The translations under genes and the position numbers were made by a program. Under the pieces are notes generated by a model. It did no database searches. It was not told the DNA's origin and saw only the letters and a list, made by a program, of their open reading frames with translations. From Phoronis australis (lineage: Eukaryota > Phoronida > Phoronidae): DNA of 64,000 nucleotides. Location of the stretch: contig NMRA01000002.1 of NCBI GenBank assembly GCA_002633005.1, positions 827,278-891,277 of the forward strand. The letters run 5' to 3'. Shown in pieces: positions 44,866-55,491 of this stretch (position 1 is the first letter of the stretch; each line of letters begins with the position of its first letter).

Positions 44866-46572
44866 TGAGTTGTCTGGATCCTTCTCCATAACTGTCTCAA
44901 ACTGCAAAGACTCGAAGCCACATTCACCCTTTACAATAAGAGCAAATTCCGTATGACTTGTGCTAAGCTGTGAGACAACAGTGTGCACTGCTTAGGCCTC
45001 AATGACCTTGCTGCACTGAGATTTTAACCATGCAAATAAGTAATATCTCACTGTCGTAGACTACTGTGGACTGTCTACAATGTACGACTCACTAGAATTC
45101 TGCACTATCACATCCGCCGTTTCTAAATATGTAAATTAGCATTATCTCACTGGCTGTTTTAAACATCATTATGCAAACATCGTCAAAACCTTGAAAATTG
45201 TAAAATGCCGTTGCCTGAAAGAGTTATTGTTTTTATAGACTTTGCAGTTTTCTCTGCAATTTTCTTTTCACATTTCAGCTACAGTTTTGCATTGTTAACA
45301 TTTTCTGGACTTCAGAGCGCATAGTACAGTTAGTTTACATTTCAAAATGGCTATAACTATACTTTCTTCTTGCAAAAGTGACCCCGAGACTAAATAAAAT
45401 TAGACAATGTAGAAGCAGATAAAAACAATTTACAATCTGGTAAAATATATACTATTAAAAAGCACTAGCTTTCAAGCATTCATGGGTGCAACTCTTCACA
45501 CCTGATGAAGAGCGTCTACAATGTCTTAGAAAAGTGATATTAGTGGCCAAACCTATTTTAATTTAATATGTACCGAGTACTTCTTTTATTGTATAAAAAA
45601 GTTAAGTACAGATGTATCACCCATAATGATTTCAAAATGGCTGCCATATTAATAAAACCAAAACCGAATGATTTAGTTTTGCCAGAATTTCATCGACGTA
45701 CGTCCAACTTCCTTATCAATCATTTCATATCGACAAGCAACTCATTCGATGAACTATTTGTTTGAGTAGCTACTTTCTACATAGATCAATATCCACTAAA
45801 ACACAAATTTCTTAAATATTTCTTTATAATTAACGGTCGATCTGAATCTCAGTGCAGAGGATTCCTCCAGACCCATAAGCAAACAAGTAGGCAATTTGTC
45901 TGTCAGAGCCTACCGACATGAGCATAATCCGATGAAAGATTTCATTCAGGCCATAGGGTCAGTGTGCGCTAAAATACCGACATTATGTAATTGATTTAGT
46001 TACCTTGTAGATTCGGGGAAATCCCATATGTTATTTCTCGATGAGTCTTGTTATGTTTAATTCTCAGGTGGCAAATAAGCCAATTCGGGCTGGGTACAGA
46101 TTGTTATTAATATTCCATGTATTGATTGAATTAATGAACTGTGTACTTGACGCTATGATAAATAAACACTGCACTGCACTACACTGCTTCAATTATTACT
46201 GGCCGTTACCCGTGCTTTCGTCCTGGAAGCAGCTAGTGGGAAATGCCGAGAGGAAATAGCTACACCTTCAAGTGGACTTTAGTGTTCATCGTAAGGGACA
46301 GGAATACTTCTTGAAGGGGCCGTGTTCAAAGCTTCAATCAGAATTTCTGTCGCTGTCAGATTTTAGTAGACAAGGTGTGTTGCTGCGGTATTCTTTCCCC
46401 AGGCAGTATAAATTTCTATCCAGAACATTTGGCCCTGCCGTAACACAAATTACGATAATCAGATACTTTTAAAGTGAAAGCTAAGAAAGCATTTAAAAAT
46501 ACTGTATTGTACACAAAGTGTATAACTGTATTTACAAAAGTCGTAACAAAAATGTAGATACTGAGGTAGAAA
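44866..46572. other. Spacer, no gene recognised
   Basis: Frames are 72 codons or shorter and show no domains. Confidence 0.6.
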
Positions 46573-46656
46573 CATGGGCGGCGCACCATAGGGGNGGGGG
46601 GGGGGGGGGGGGGGGGGCTATAGCCCTCCACTTTTTTTATTGCTGCGCCGCCCATG
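46573..46656. mobile_element. CATGGGCGGC MITE, copy 1, with poly-G and one N
   Basis: CATGGGCGGCGCACCA and TGCTGCGCCGCCCATG are inverted termini. Between them lie a long poly-G with one N at 46595, then GGCTATAGCCC and a T-rich stretch. The whole unit is about 84 bp. The N probably reflects failed sequencing through poly-G, not a join as in the three duplications. Confidence 0.8.
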
Positions 46657-46816
46657 AGAAAGCCAGCTATTGCTGTATGAAGACTATCGTCAACATACAT
46701 GCAGCTAGGTAGCCGGGTGTTGAGCTCCGCTAGACACCGAAATTTCTCACAACCCTTGTGCTTATCTCGTCACCTCGTCGTGAAACTTATATATAGAGCT
46801 AACGACTGGCAGGGGT

Positions 46817-47285
46817 GCATGCCGAATCTGGGAATCAATCGACACTCACCTTGCCCGTTACAGCCGTTTATTGAGGTAAAAAAAACAATCTAATAAACGT
46901 TATTTCTGCGTAATTCTCCCCAAAAAATCTGCCTGTCGTCGTTTTGAAAACAGTGCATACTTGTGACACGCTCGCGCGCCTTTTCCTAAAATTTTGGTAT
47001 ATCTTTCGGGAATTTGTTCTGAAATTGGGTTTTCTGGTATTAAAACTTGTAACGAAATGAAAACATTTCCGATTGTTTTAATATGTACTCAACCTCACAG
47101 TTGATTGAAGAATCGGGGAAATTGGCCAATAGGTCACGCAATTGCGCCCAAAGCCGACCCAGAAGAGCGCATCACAATTTTAGTACCAGAATAACGATAG
47201 AACGCCATTTTTCCAACACCGGAAAATAATTTAGTTTACTCAAGGAAGAGTGTATTTTCTAATGACATCATTAATTTTGGCGGTG
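46817..47285 (-). mobile_element. Composite repeat family A/B, inverted copy
   Basis: The reverse complement is collinear with 28941-29484: block A with IFPTPENNLVYSRK (plus strand at about 47205), TTCTTCAATCAACTGTGAGG, TTTCAGAACAAATT, AAACGACGACAGGC, then AACGGGCAAGGTGAGTGTCG. The ATG before the conserved splice donor at 29443 is ACG here. Confidence 0.7.
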
Positions 47286-47560
47286 ACAGGCCCGATAAAT
47301 TATATACGTGACAGAAGCCAGAGGGAGTGAAATTAAGCCGACAGACTGACGTCACCCAGGCGGTTGAGCCGAGCTACCGACGTCACCAAGACCCTCCCTT
47401 CGCGTCCGCGAAAAAACGGGCCGCGAGAAAAAATAGAACACCTCGAATCTAAATAGGGGCCGGTGCACTACCTGGGACCAAGGTGTTGTCGAAACGAGTG
47501 CAACGAAGGTCTGTAGTGGAGCGGGGGAGACGGAGTTTGCGCGAACGATGCATTTTATAT
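47286..47560. promoter_or_regulatory. CpG- and CRE-rich patch
   Basis: Within 250 bases there are CTGACGTCACC, CCGACGTCACC, CGCGTCCGCG and GGGCCGCGAG, a local excess of CG over the AT-rich surroundings. This resembles an animal CpG-rich promoter, but no first exon can be tied to it on either strand. Confidence 0.3.
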
Positions 47561-48640
47561 TATAGATTCATTACGTATACACCAAACCGAACGAGACAAT
47601 TTTCTTTGGAGATCTAAACATATGTTGAAACAGTCAAGATCGATCAGACAATTCTGGCGAACTCAACGAGCCGGTCACCCTCCGCAAACAGCTAACTTAC
47701 TATGCTATCACATGTTTAGTCGAGTAATCTCGTATGTACATTTCAACACAGTGGGTGGCTATTGAGACAACGAATCTTGCCCACAACATTTGTGCATTCA
47801 GACACATCTGTAGCCACCACAAGCCTACAGACACCACGTGCTGGCAAATCTATTCCTTAGAAACACCCAGTGAATATCAAGTCACCCATTTAAACCCCTA
47901 GTGCACAAAGAATGTGCATTTTGAGTTTCTATATGTTTGAAATCAGTGCTTCCCAATAAAGTTTTTTGTAACGACTGCCGAAAGCAGGCGCACATATACC
48001 TAAAGAGCATCATTGGAAGAGCATGAAAGCAGAATTCTCCTTCCCAACTTGGTTCAGTGTGCCTTCTCCAAGAAAATTGCAGAAGGGATGTGTAATAACG
48101 TGAATTATGATGCAACCCAGTAATTTCAGAGATAATTCGGTACTTTAAAAATAGTGGAATTTGTTGTTGAAGGACTTCAGAATTAGAATTTGCAGGTAGT
48201 ACGACATGACGTGTACCAGGAATTTCGGGAAATAGGCACACACAAAATTGCGTCCATGGACATATTTTCGGAGAGGTTTCCAAAAGCACACCCGTGGGTC
48301 TATTTTCTGTAGCTGTTTGCATGCTTTGAAAATCTGACGAACTGTTCTGAAATACGTATGTCATATTTTTGAATGTATAAGTTTTGTTTATTTTGACAAG
48401 AAATTACATTGTAGGATTGTGATTCCACTCAAAGACTTGTCACTTGACAATGACAAGATGTTGGGTGACTTTATTGGTGACTAACCGTATTAGCACAGTG
48501 TGAAGAACTGATTTAATAAATCAGACCCCCAGCCCACTTAAAAAAATGATAATAAGATAAGGCTAACACAAACAGGCCTGAAAGTTACGAAATGTGTAGA
48601 GTTTAGTGTTCTTTCATCTGATAAAACTCATCCGCGTAGC
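47561..48640. other. Spacer with the longest open frame (minus), unrecognised
   Basis: A 160-codon minus frame runs 48364 to 47882, starting MTYVFQNSSSDFQSM. I recognise no domain, signal peptide or repeat in it, and see no promoter or conserved splice signals. Length alone is weak evidence at this size in 64 kb. Confidence 0.3.
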
Positions 48641-48872
48641 GTAAGCCAAGTACGACATAAGTCCTATTTTTTTACAGTGACAGTTCGCACTTTATTCCAG
48701 TGATAATTCTTTAGCAAACAGAAGCCAGGAAGAATTAAAGTAATAAATATGTATTATTGTAATTACTGTTTATTCCAAAAACAAATGCTTATTACTGGAA
48801 TATGTTAACCTATCGCATGTCAGGAATAATTACTGTAATAAATGCGTCGGACTTATGTTGTGCTTGGCCTAC
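48641..48872. mobile_element. 232-bp MITE with GTAAGCCAAG termini
   Basis: Bases 48641-48664 and 48849-48872 are inverted copies matching at 21 of 24 positions (GTAAGCCAAGTACGACATAA at the left). The interior has AT-rich inverted words (TTTATTCCAG, CAGGAATAATTACTG) shared with the next element. Confidence 0.75.
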
Positions 48873-48891
48873 AACAGGTCAAGTCCGATTT

Positions 48892-49088
48892 ATTACTGTA
48901 ATAATTCCCCACTTTATTCCAGAAATAATTCTTTAGCCAATCAGAAGCCAGGAATAATTACTGTTATAAATAATTATTACTGAAATAAATATTAATTAAT
49001 TACAGTAATCAAAATTTCACAGTAATTATTCCTGGCTTTTGGTTGGCTAAAAAATTAATACTGGAATAAATCGCGAATAATTACAGTG
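48892..49088. mobile_element. 197-bp hairpin MITE
   Basis: Left arm 48892-48963 and right arm 49019-49088 are inverted copies of about 70 bases at roughly 80 percent, e.g. AGCCAATCAGAAGCCAGGAA against its complement in TTCCTGGCTTTTGGTTGGCT. The loop is about 55 bases. Transcribed, it would form a microRNA-precursor-sized stem. Confidence 0.8.
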
Positions 49089-49247
49089 ATGTGACGGGAC
49101 GTTCGTAACTTTATTGTTATTCTTATTTAGTTGCAAATATTCAGTTATTCTTATGCTAATGTCTTTGTTGCGTCTCAGTGCGCCTTTGTTACGTGGGCAT
49201 GTGGGCGCGACTGTATGTGTCGGGCACTTCGCTAGCGACAGGCTTAG

Positions 49248-49438
49248 NNNNNNNNNNNNNNNNNNNNNNNNNNNNNNNNNNNNNNNNNNNNNNNNNNNNN
49301 NNNNNNNNNNNNNNNNNNNNNNNNNNNNNNNNNNNNNNNNNNNNNNNNNNNNNNNNNNNNNNNNNNNNNNNNNNNNNNNNNNNNNNNNNNNNNNNNNNNN
49401 NNNNNNNNNNNNNNNNNNNNNNNNNNNNNNNNNNNNNN
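49248..49438. other. Assembly gap of 191 N
   Basis: Run of undetermined bases, followed by a C-run. Any open frame across it is meaningless. Confidence 1.
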
Positions 49439-49466
49439 CCCCCCAGCCGCGAAAAATAAACACTAA

Positions 49467-49865
49467 CAGCCGATTTCATAAAGGTGGGTTAAAGTTAAAC
49501 CTGGTTTAAACTGGATTTAGACCAGGTTTAAAGATAATCTGCATTTCATAAAGGTGGTTTAACTTTTAGACCAGTGTACTGATTCTACTAGTGTATGCCA
49601 TTGTATACCCACGTGATCAAGGTTTCATTGAGGCACTTCAATAGTTTCTTTGTTGGGTTTAACCAACTCGACACAGTGGGGATGCCTTTGATACTTTAAA
49701 GCTGGTTTTACTGAACCAGCTCCCTGGTTTAGCAAAACCAGGCTTTCAGACTCTTAAAACCATGTTGGTGAAATGCACGTCAGGTCTAAAATTAGACCAG
49801 GTTTAGGAAAACCAGGTTCAAGTCTTAAACCTGGTCTTGTTAAACCACCTTTATGAAATCGGCTG
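49467..49865. mobile_element. 399-bp MITE with CAGCCGATTTCATAAAGG termini
   Basis: It begins CAGCCGATTTCATAAAGGTG and ends with the inverted form (CACCTTTATGAAATCGGCTG with small changes); at least 27 bases match. AACCTGGTTTA / TAAACCAGGTT words recur in both orientations inside, including an internal CATTTCATAAAGGTGGTTTA near 49540. No coding capacity. Confidence 0.85.
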
Positions 49866-51084
49866 CAGGTGTCGCAGACGCTTGAATAAGTCGGCTGGAG
49901 TCGTTGAAACGTTTAATTGTCAAGCAGGACCAGAAAAGAATTATAATTTTTCCATATCACATCACTTATCGGTTTTATCATTCCTGATGTGTTTCGTTAA
50001 CGTTGATGTTGTTTCGTCATTTTGCAAAAAGCAGACGAGCGTACAGATGACAGTTCAATGATCAGTATACAGATGACAAACAATTCTTTTGATTTATGAC
50101 GAGTCATAAAAATCTCTTCCTTATAAGTTAATAAGTAAGTATTTATGGATCCGCTGAAATAATACACACTAATTGTCTGTCGTCACATTTAGCCAAGTCC
50201 TTCAAATTAGCATTCTATATTATTATTATTCTTGTTTTTGACATTGCAGATGCCATGCTATGTCATCGTTTATTTTTAGCGTACACACATTATCATGGAT
50301 GTAGTGCTTGGTACTTATTCTTCATTGTTTCCACATATGCTAAAGTACAGGTATACATGACTTCACGGCTCTCTCACTTATCAAAGAGCGAACAATTTGC
50401 CGCTCCATTACTATGAGAAAAAAATGTTAATTAGCTGCCGCCATTTCCAATAAATGCATTTTTATGTGAATTTCACTAGGCACGTTAATGATGGCTATAC
50501 ATCAACTTAGACATGCTCATGAAAAATATTGAGACAGACGTTGCATTCAAACCATTTTATTATTAGGTCAAAGATAGATGTTTATAAATATTAGTTTATT
50601 ACAATGATTCCAAATGAGTGTCTGGAGTAGGACTCTGTGTCATTAGTATTTTCCGCGTCTTCGATTTCCTACTTATTCCTATCACGGGGAGTTCAGCATG
50701 GAGTGATACGCGAGTCCACAGGCCCAAATGTTCATACCGTTTTAGGGGACACATGACGTTCAAGTAGTGATCATTGGATACTGTCATTACTCCCCAGTCT
50801 CACGAATTGGAGAGGAAATAGAACGCATCACGCGTTGAGTGAATGGTTGTTGTCAAGTGCGCCAATGTAAAAGTTCCTTTGAACAGTAATCCAAGTTGGT
50901 CTTTGAAGAACTACAATGATGGATCACATGATTCGATTTGCAGTGTAGAAGGTAGTCTCCTCCGTGCAGTTACGGTGTGTAATGATAGCAAGAACCGTCA
51001 GTGAGTCTCAGGTTAGTTTCATGTGCATGTAAAGTGCGTCAATGCGTAGGACAACTTTTTTACATGAATTATACATCTTTCAGA
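49866..51084. other. Spacer, no gene recognised
   Basis: Frames of 74 codons or fewer, no domains, no repeats found. Confidence 0.6.
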
Positions 51085-51856
51085 AATGCGTAGATGACAT
51101 ATAAGGTGAAAGTAGAGAATTAGGACCAAAAACTAGTGCCCCTGGAAGAGGCCACACTTTCGTTTTGCCACATTATGCACGTGCGTATTTCAAATTCGTC
51201 ACGTCTGTTGCATCATTCCGAAAACTGGGAACAAGCTCGTCTGCCTAGCGACGACAGGTTCGTTATATTTAGACATCGGCGAATGCCATGGAAAAACACA
51301 TATTACCAATTCCTGAAAAGCCCGAAGATGATGTAACCAGTCCTAAAGTTCAGTTGAACGCAGGGTCGACAGATGAAGAAACACTCAAGGGAATCAACAA
51401 TTATACTAATGCTTTTGACAAGTGCAAACTTGTAACATACGCCCATGATGCCGGTTCGTTTTATGCTATCATTCAAAGTTGGAAGTAGAAAATACCCTTA
51501 ACACTAACTTGTTTCATTTTTTCTCAGTGGTTAGAGGACAACACGGACTTGCCTTAAGCGTTAACATGGGCGGCAAACCACAGGAGGCTGGGGGTGGGGG
51601 GAGAGGGGGCTATAGCCCCACTTTTTTCAGTGCTATGCCGCACATGGTCTATAGACGGTCCACCAGAAGGGGCTGAAGGGGCTTTAGCCCCCCATTTTTC
51701 AGTGCTGCGCCGCCCATGGTTAAACAGCTAGACCAAGAGTATATGGTAATCTTTTTCACTAGAAGTTCAAATTTTCAGCACCCGTTGACTTATCTAAAAA
51801 TTTCTCTCTGGAAATCTGAAATACGTAGGTGGTAGACACACATGTTGATTTCATCT
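51085..51856 (+). repeat. N-joined tandem duplication 3, left copy
   Basis: Matches 51858-52625 over its full length. In the 201-base frame at 51288-51488 the copies differ at nine positions, eight changing the amino acid, so the frame shows no purifying selection. Ends at a single N. Confidence 0.9.
51565..51718. mobile_element. CATGGGCGGC MITE, composite copy 2
   Basis: Two units in tandem: 51565-51646 (CATGGGCGGCAAACCA to GCCGCACATG) and a second ending GCGCCGCCCATG at 51718. Each has a G-rich left part, a TATAGCCCC or TTTAGCCCC centre and TTTTTCAGTGCT. TTAAC lies before the left end and GTTAAAC after the right. Confidence 0.75.
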
Positions 51857-51857
51857 N
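51857..51857. other. Single-N assembly join
   Basis: One undetermined base between the two copies of duplication 3. Confidence 0.95.
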
Positions 51858-52625
51858 AATGCGCAGATGACATATAAGGTGAAAGTAGGGAATTAGGACC
51901 AAAAACTAGTGCCCCTGGAAGAGGCCACACTTTCATTTTTGCCACATTATGTACGTGCGTATTTCAAATTCGTCACGTCTGTTGCATCTTTCCGAAAACT
52001 GGGAACAAGCCCCTCTGCCTAGCGACGACAGGTTCGTTATATTTAGACATCGGCGAATGCCATGGAAAAACACATATTAACAATTCCTGAAAAGCCCAAA
52101 GATTATGTAACCAGTCCTAAAGTTCAGTTGAACGCAGGGTCGACAGATGAAGAAACACTCGAGGGAATCAACAATTATACTAATGCTTTTGACAAGTGCA
52201 AACTTGTTACATACGCCTATGATGGCGCTTCGTTTTATGCTGTCATTCAAAGTTGGAAGTAGAAAATACCATTAACACTAACTTGTTTCATTTTTTCTCA
52301 GCGGTTAGCAGACAACACAGACTTGCCTTAAGCGTTAACATGGGAGGCAAACCATAGGAGGCGGGGGGAGAGGGGGATATAGCCCCAGTTTTTTCAGTGC
52401 TATGCCGCACATGGTCTATAGGCGGTCCACCAGAGGGGGCTGAGGGGGCTTTAGCCCCCCACTTTTTTCAGTGCTGCGCCGCCCATGGTTAAACAGCTAG
52501 ACCAAGAGTATGTGGTAATCTTTTTCACTAGAAGTTCAAATTTTCAGCACCCGCTGACTTATCTAAAAATTTCTCTCTGGAAATCTGAAATACGTAGGTG
52601 GTAGACACACATGTTGATTTCATCT
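51858..52625 (+). repeat. N-joined tandem duplication 3, right copy
   Basis: Right copy of 51085-51856, with a few percent substitutions and a small length difference. It runs straight into a LINE remnant that has no counterpart after the left copy. Confidence 0.9.
52339..52487. mobile_element. CATGGGCGGC MITE, composite copy 3 (allele of copy 2)
   Basis: Same composite as 51565-51718, within the right copy of duplication 3; slightly shorter in the G-rich part. Probably the second allele rather than an independent insertion. Confidence 0.75.
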
Positions 52626-53115
52626 GTTCTAAAGTGTCTGAGAAAATTGACTTTCTTAAAAAAAGAACGCGTTAGGCTATTGACGTTCTAAATCTATTGT
52701 GCAAAGCCTTAGTTTTGCCTCATTTAAGATATTGTGACGTTGTATGGACCTCTTGTAATAATGGAAACGGATCCAGTTTACAAAAAATACGAAACTCGTC
52801 GGCAAAAACTATTTTACAGCCAAATAAATATACAAGGCTCAAAAACTCTATCCACTGTTGGCTGGCTCAAGCTGGACGACATGTTTAGCTATGTTTCTCT
52901 ATGACGTGGCGCCTGAGTATCTTTGTAGTAAACTAGATTCACAATAGAAATACTTGGTGTGGTAACAGTGGAAATGCCTACATTCATAAAAACTATGAGT
53001 AACTTTGGTAAACGCTCAATTTTCGACTCTGGTGCCTTGCTTTGCAATTTATTCTGATATCCGTCAAATTAATTTAATTAATATTTTCAAGTCTATGCAT
53101 CTGGGTAATATTCAA
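52612..53115 (+). pseudogene. Jockey/CR1-type LINE reverse transcriptase C-terminus
   Basis: A frame from 52612 reads FICSKVSEKIDFLKKR, then after a stop KALVLPHLRYCDVVWTSCNN, LQKIRNSSAKTIL and HCWLAQAGRHV. This is the standard post-RT region of these elements: a vLPHLxYCxxVW box, then LQKIQNxAAR, then L.WL...R. Further along, a shifted frame gives RSIFDSGALLCNLF and INLINIFKSMHLGN, equivalent to the final S-F-x-WN-x-LP and FK-x-x-L parts. Stops and shifts show it is dead. The upstream catalytic domains are absent: a typical 5'-truncated copy. Confidence 0.8.
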
Positions 53116-53648
53116 TGATGAAATATTTTTAACAATCACTTAGGGAGAGATTGATCTCGTGGCGGAAATATGCAAGATATCTGACTCGTCTAGATCTGAC
53201 AGGTATTGCTACATGTACACGTACATGCCTCCTAAAGCCGATTCAGGGCAATTGGTGTGTCTTCCAGGAACACAACTGTTATCCTGCCTCTATTAAATAT
53301 TCGTTAAAGGAGAAAGCAAAATTACCTTGTTTCATGTCATTTTTAGTAAAAATACGGTTCGTTGATTATCCCACACATATGTTTCAGTTAATAACGGCTT
53401 CCCTTAATTCTTTTAGTCGTGTCTTACAACGGAAGTGACGTTTTCATATAGTCTGCCTGCGCGAGCGGTCGAGTGAATCATTGTTTTACCTCGATTGTGA
53501 TAACGTTTGTCGTGTGAACATTTCAGGAAGATGTCTGGTACGCCTAAGGGATGGCAGTATATCCCTTATAGTGCTTAGCACTTCACGTCCTGCCTGAATG
53601 GGACACTACTATCTTCCACGCAAATCATGCGAAACTATTCATTACATG

Positions 53649-53688
53649 CGAGGTCTTCAAAGAGCACTCGTGCTCATTCAAGACCTCG
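53649..53688. repeat. 40-bp near-perfect hairpin
   Basis: CGAGGTCTTCAAAGAGCA (53649-53666) pairs with 53671-53688 at 16 of 18 positions across a CTCG tetraloop. Confidence 0.85.
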
Positions 53689-54600
53689 TATTTCTCTACC
53701 TGTAAGAGATATTACAATCATGTTTACTTAGTTTTCATCATATTTCCGGGGTGTATTGCAATACGGCGGAGAAACAAGCCACATTGGACAAAATCAAAAT
53801 TTATCATTTTTGTAATCTGAATATGACGATGCCCTGGAGCGCCAGCCTTCAATGTATTATGCAAATTAGTAATGACTTGAGTGATGTTTAAATCTTCGTT
53901 TTTCAAACAAAATGTCCAGTAAACCTACATGTACATCTCACAAGTGTTGTTGTTTGGATCAATAATTGTGTTGGTAATTTTCTCTACAAAAAGGTTTACA
54001 TACGTTTATTTTTGGCTTTGTTTGTTGAAGTTTACAACTTGAAACCGCATAGTCCGTGTTTTGTCACAAAACTGTCACCCCACTCGTGTCTGTGACACCA
54101 AGTTTAGTGAGAAAAGAGCATTTAAACCTTTAAGCATGTCGTATCATTCAGCGAATAATTTATATCCCAGATGCAATTTATACTTTTGAAGAACTTGCCA
54201 ATATAGTATTGAGGTGATTGTTGAACCTGACTTTCTACTACCGTGGCATTGGCTTTCACGTCTAATCAGAATCTACATGTACCGTGTCTGACTCGCTGTC
54301 TACGTCCGAGGACGTACAATGTAGTGATCGACGTGGATTCGGAGTACGAGTCCTAAGTCGATCGAGGTATACATGTAAGCGTAGGTCAGAGATCGAAAAC
54401 CAAGAGCTGGAGGGACTGAAATTGCCATAGACTTGTTATTTTCCTGCCAAGCAGTGCCGGTTCTTCGGCAACATGTCATTTGAAAGAATTTACACTACAA
54501 TCCACGTGCAAACTAGGAGTTTTTTTAAACATTTAAGGTGCGCCTTTATCCAGAGAACCAACTTGAAATCAACGCAAGTTCTACTCATATGACCCGCATA

Positions 54601-54661
54601 TAGGCGCATGTGCCTAAGTCCCGCAATCAGGCTCGGTCCTGCAATTAGGCACATGCGCCTA
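54601..54661. repeat. 61-bp hairpin with perfect 17-bp arms
   Basis: TAGGCGCATGTGCCTAA (54601-54617) is the exact reverse complement of 54645-54661. The 27-base loop and the right flank contain GCAATCAGG, GCAATTAGG and a third related AATTGC, so a short direct repeat is nested in it. Confidence 0.95.
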
Positions 54662-55299
54662 ATTGCTGGGTTATAGGTAAATACATGCCACGAGGATTTC
54701 AAATATTTTAAATTACCCCACCCCCTGTTCCGACCCGACTATACAGAGTTATGTATCTAATGTGGGAGCGCGGTTACAGATTAAAACCTAGTTTACACAC
54801 TGCAATTTCGAATGATAGTACATGTATCCTCTTACAATGTTGCAGCTGTTCGTAACCAGTTTAGAAGAGCAGGCCGTTCTTTTTCTGTGCAAAAATCAGC
54901 GTGGCTAATTTCCCCGTTGTGTTTTTGCTTTTCTCTAATACCGCAAATATTAAAATCCTTAGCTTTGACATCGGTATACGGTTTACCATATTACTTTTGA
55001 TACTCGAAAATGTGCTACAATGATGTTAATCCTTGGTAATCCACGGCGTGATGAGCAAAAAGCGCTTACGACACATTTACGGCGTGAGATCTTTGCTTTA
55101 ACATAACGATTTGTAGCGCACTGACAACTGGTCAGTATCACACATTACGAAACGTCGCTAAGCAAGTAGGCTGCACTTGTTTTTAGCGATAAGTTATTTG
55201 GATAGTCTGGTGCGGTGATTTCCGACAGGGAGACGTGTGAGTTCAAACAATGTTGTGTATTGGTAATCTCGTTTAAATGGTGTAGGAATGCAGAGCAGG

Positions 55300-55491
55300 T
55301 TAAATGCAAATGCATCTGGGTATTTCTTTTTCAGCACGAATAAAATTGTTGTTGTCAGTTGTGCAAGAAAGGGTATAGAGTCGGAGAACGTCCCTCGTCG
55401 ATTCCCTGGAGGATTTGCCTGAAACTTCAATAGTCAATATGGCTGCACAAAGGGCGAAAATGCCTAGAGGGTATTTCGTTTGCAATTCCAT
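55300..55491 (-). CDS. Possible secreted-protein first exon (weak)
   Basis: A 63-codon minus frame starting MELQTKYPLGIFALCAAILT. A on position -3 and G at +4 give a good start context. Residues 8-24 are hydrophobic and end VSG, like a signal peptide with a plausible cleavage site. The rest (KSSRESTRDVLRLYTLSC and on) is unrecognised and ends at a stop without a clear donor. A secreted short peptide or the first exon of a larger gene are both possible; chance is at least as likely. Confidence 0.22.
   Translation of the reverse strand: MELQTKYPLGIFALCAAILTIEVSGKSSRESTRDVLRLYTLSCTTDNNNFIRAEKEIPRCICI

Noticed and set aside
47882-48364. Longest gap-free open frame, 160 codons, minus strand
   Set aside because: No recognisable domain, promoter or splice support; a frame of this size can occur by chance in 64 kb read in six frames.
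49047-49509. Frames of 93-138 codons across the N gap
   Set aside because: They consist mostly of undetermined bases.
51288-51488. 66-codon frame kept open in both copies of duplication 3
   Set aside because: Eight of nine differences between the copies change the amino acid, the ratio expected for non-coding DNA; openness is explained by near identity of the copies.
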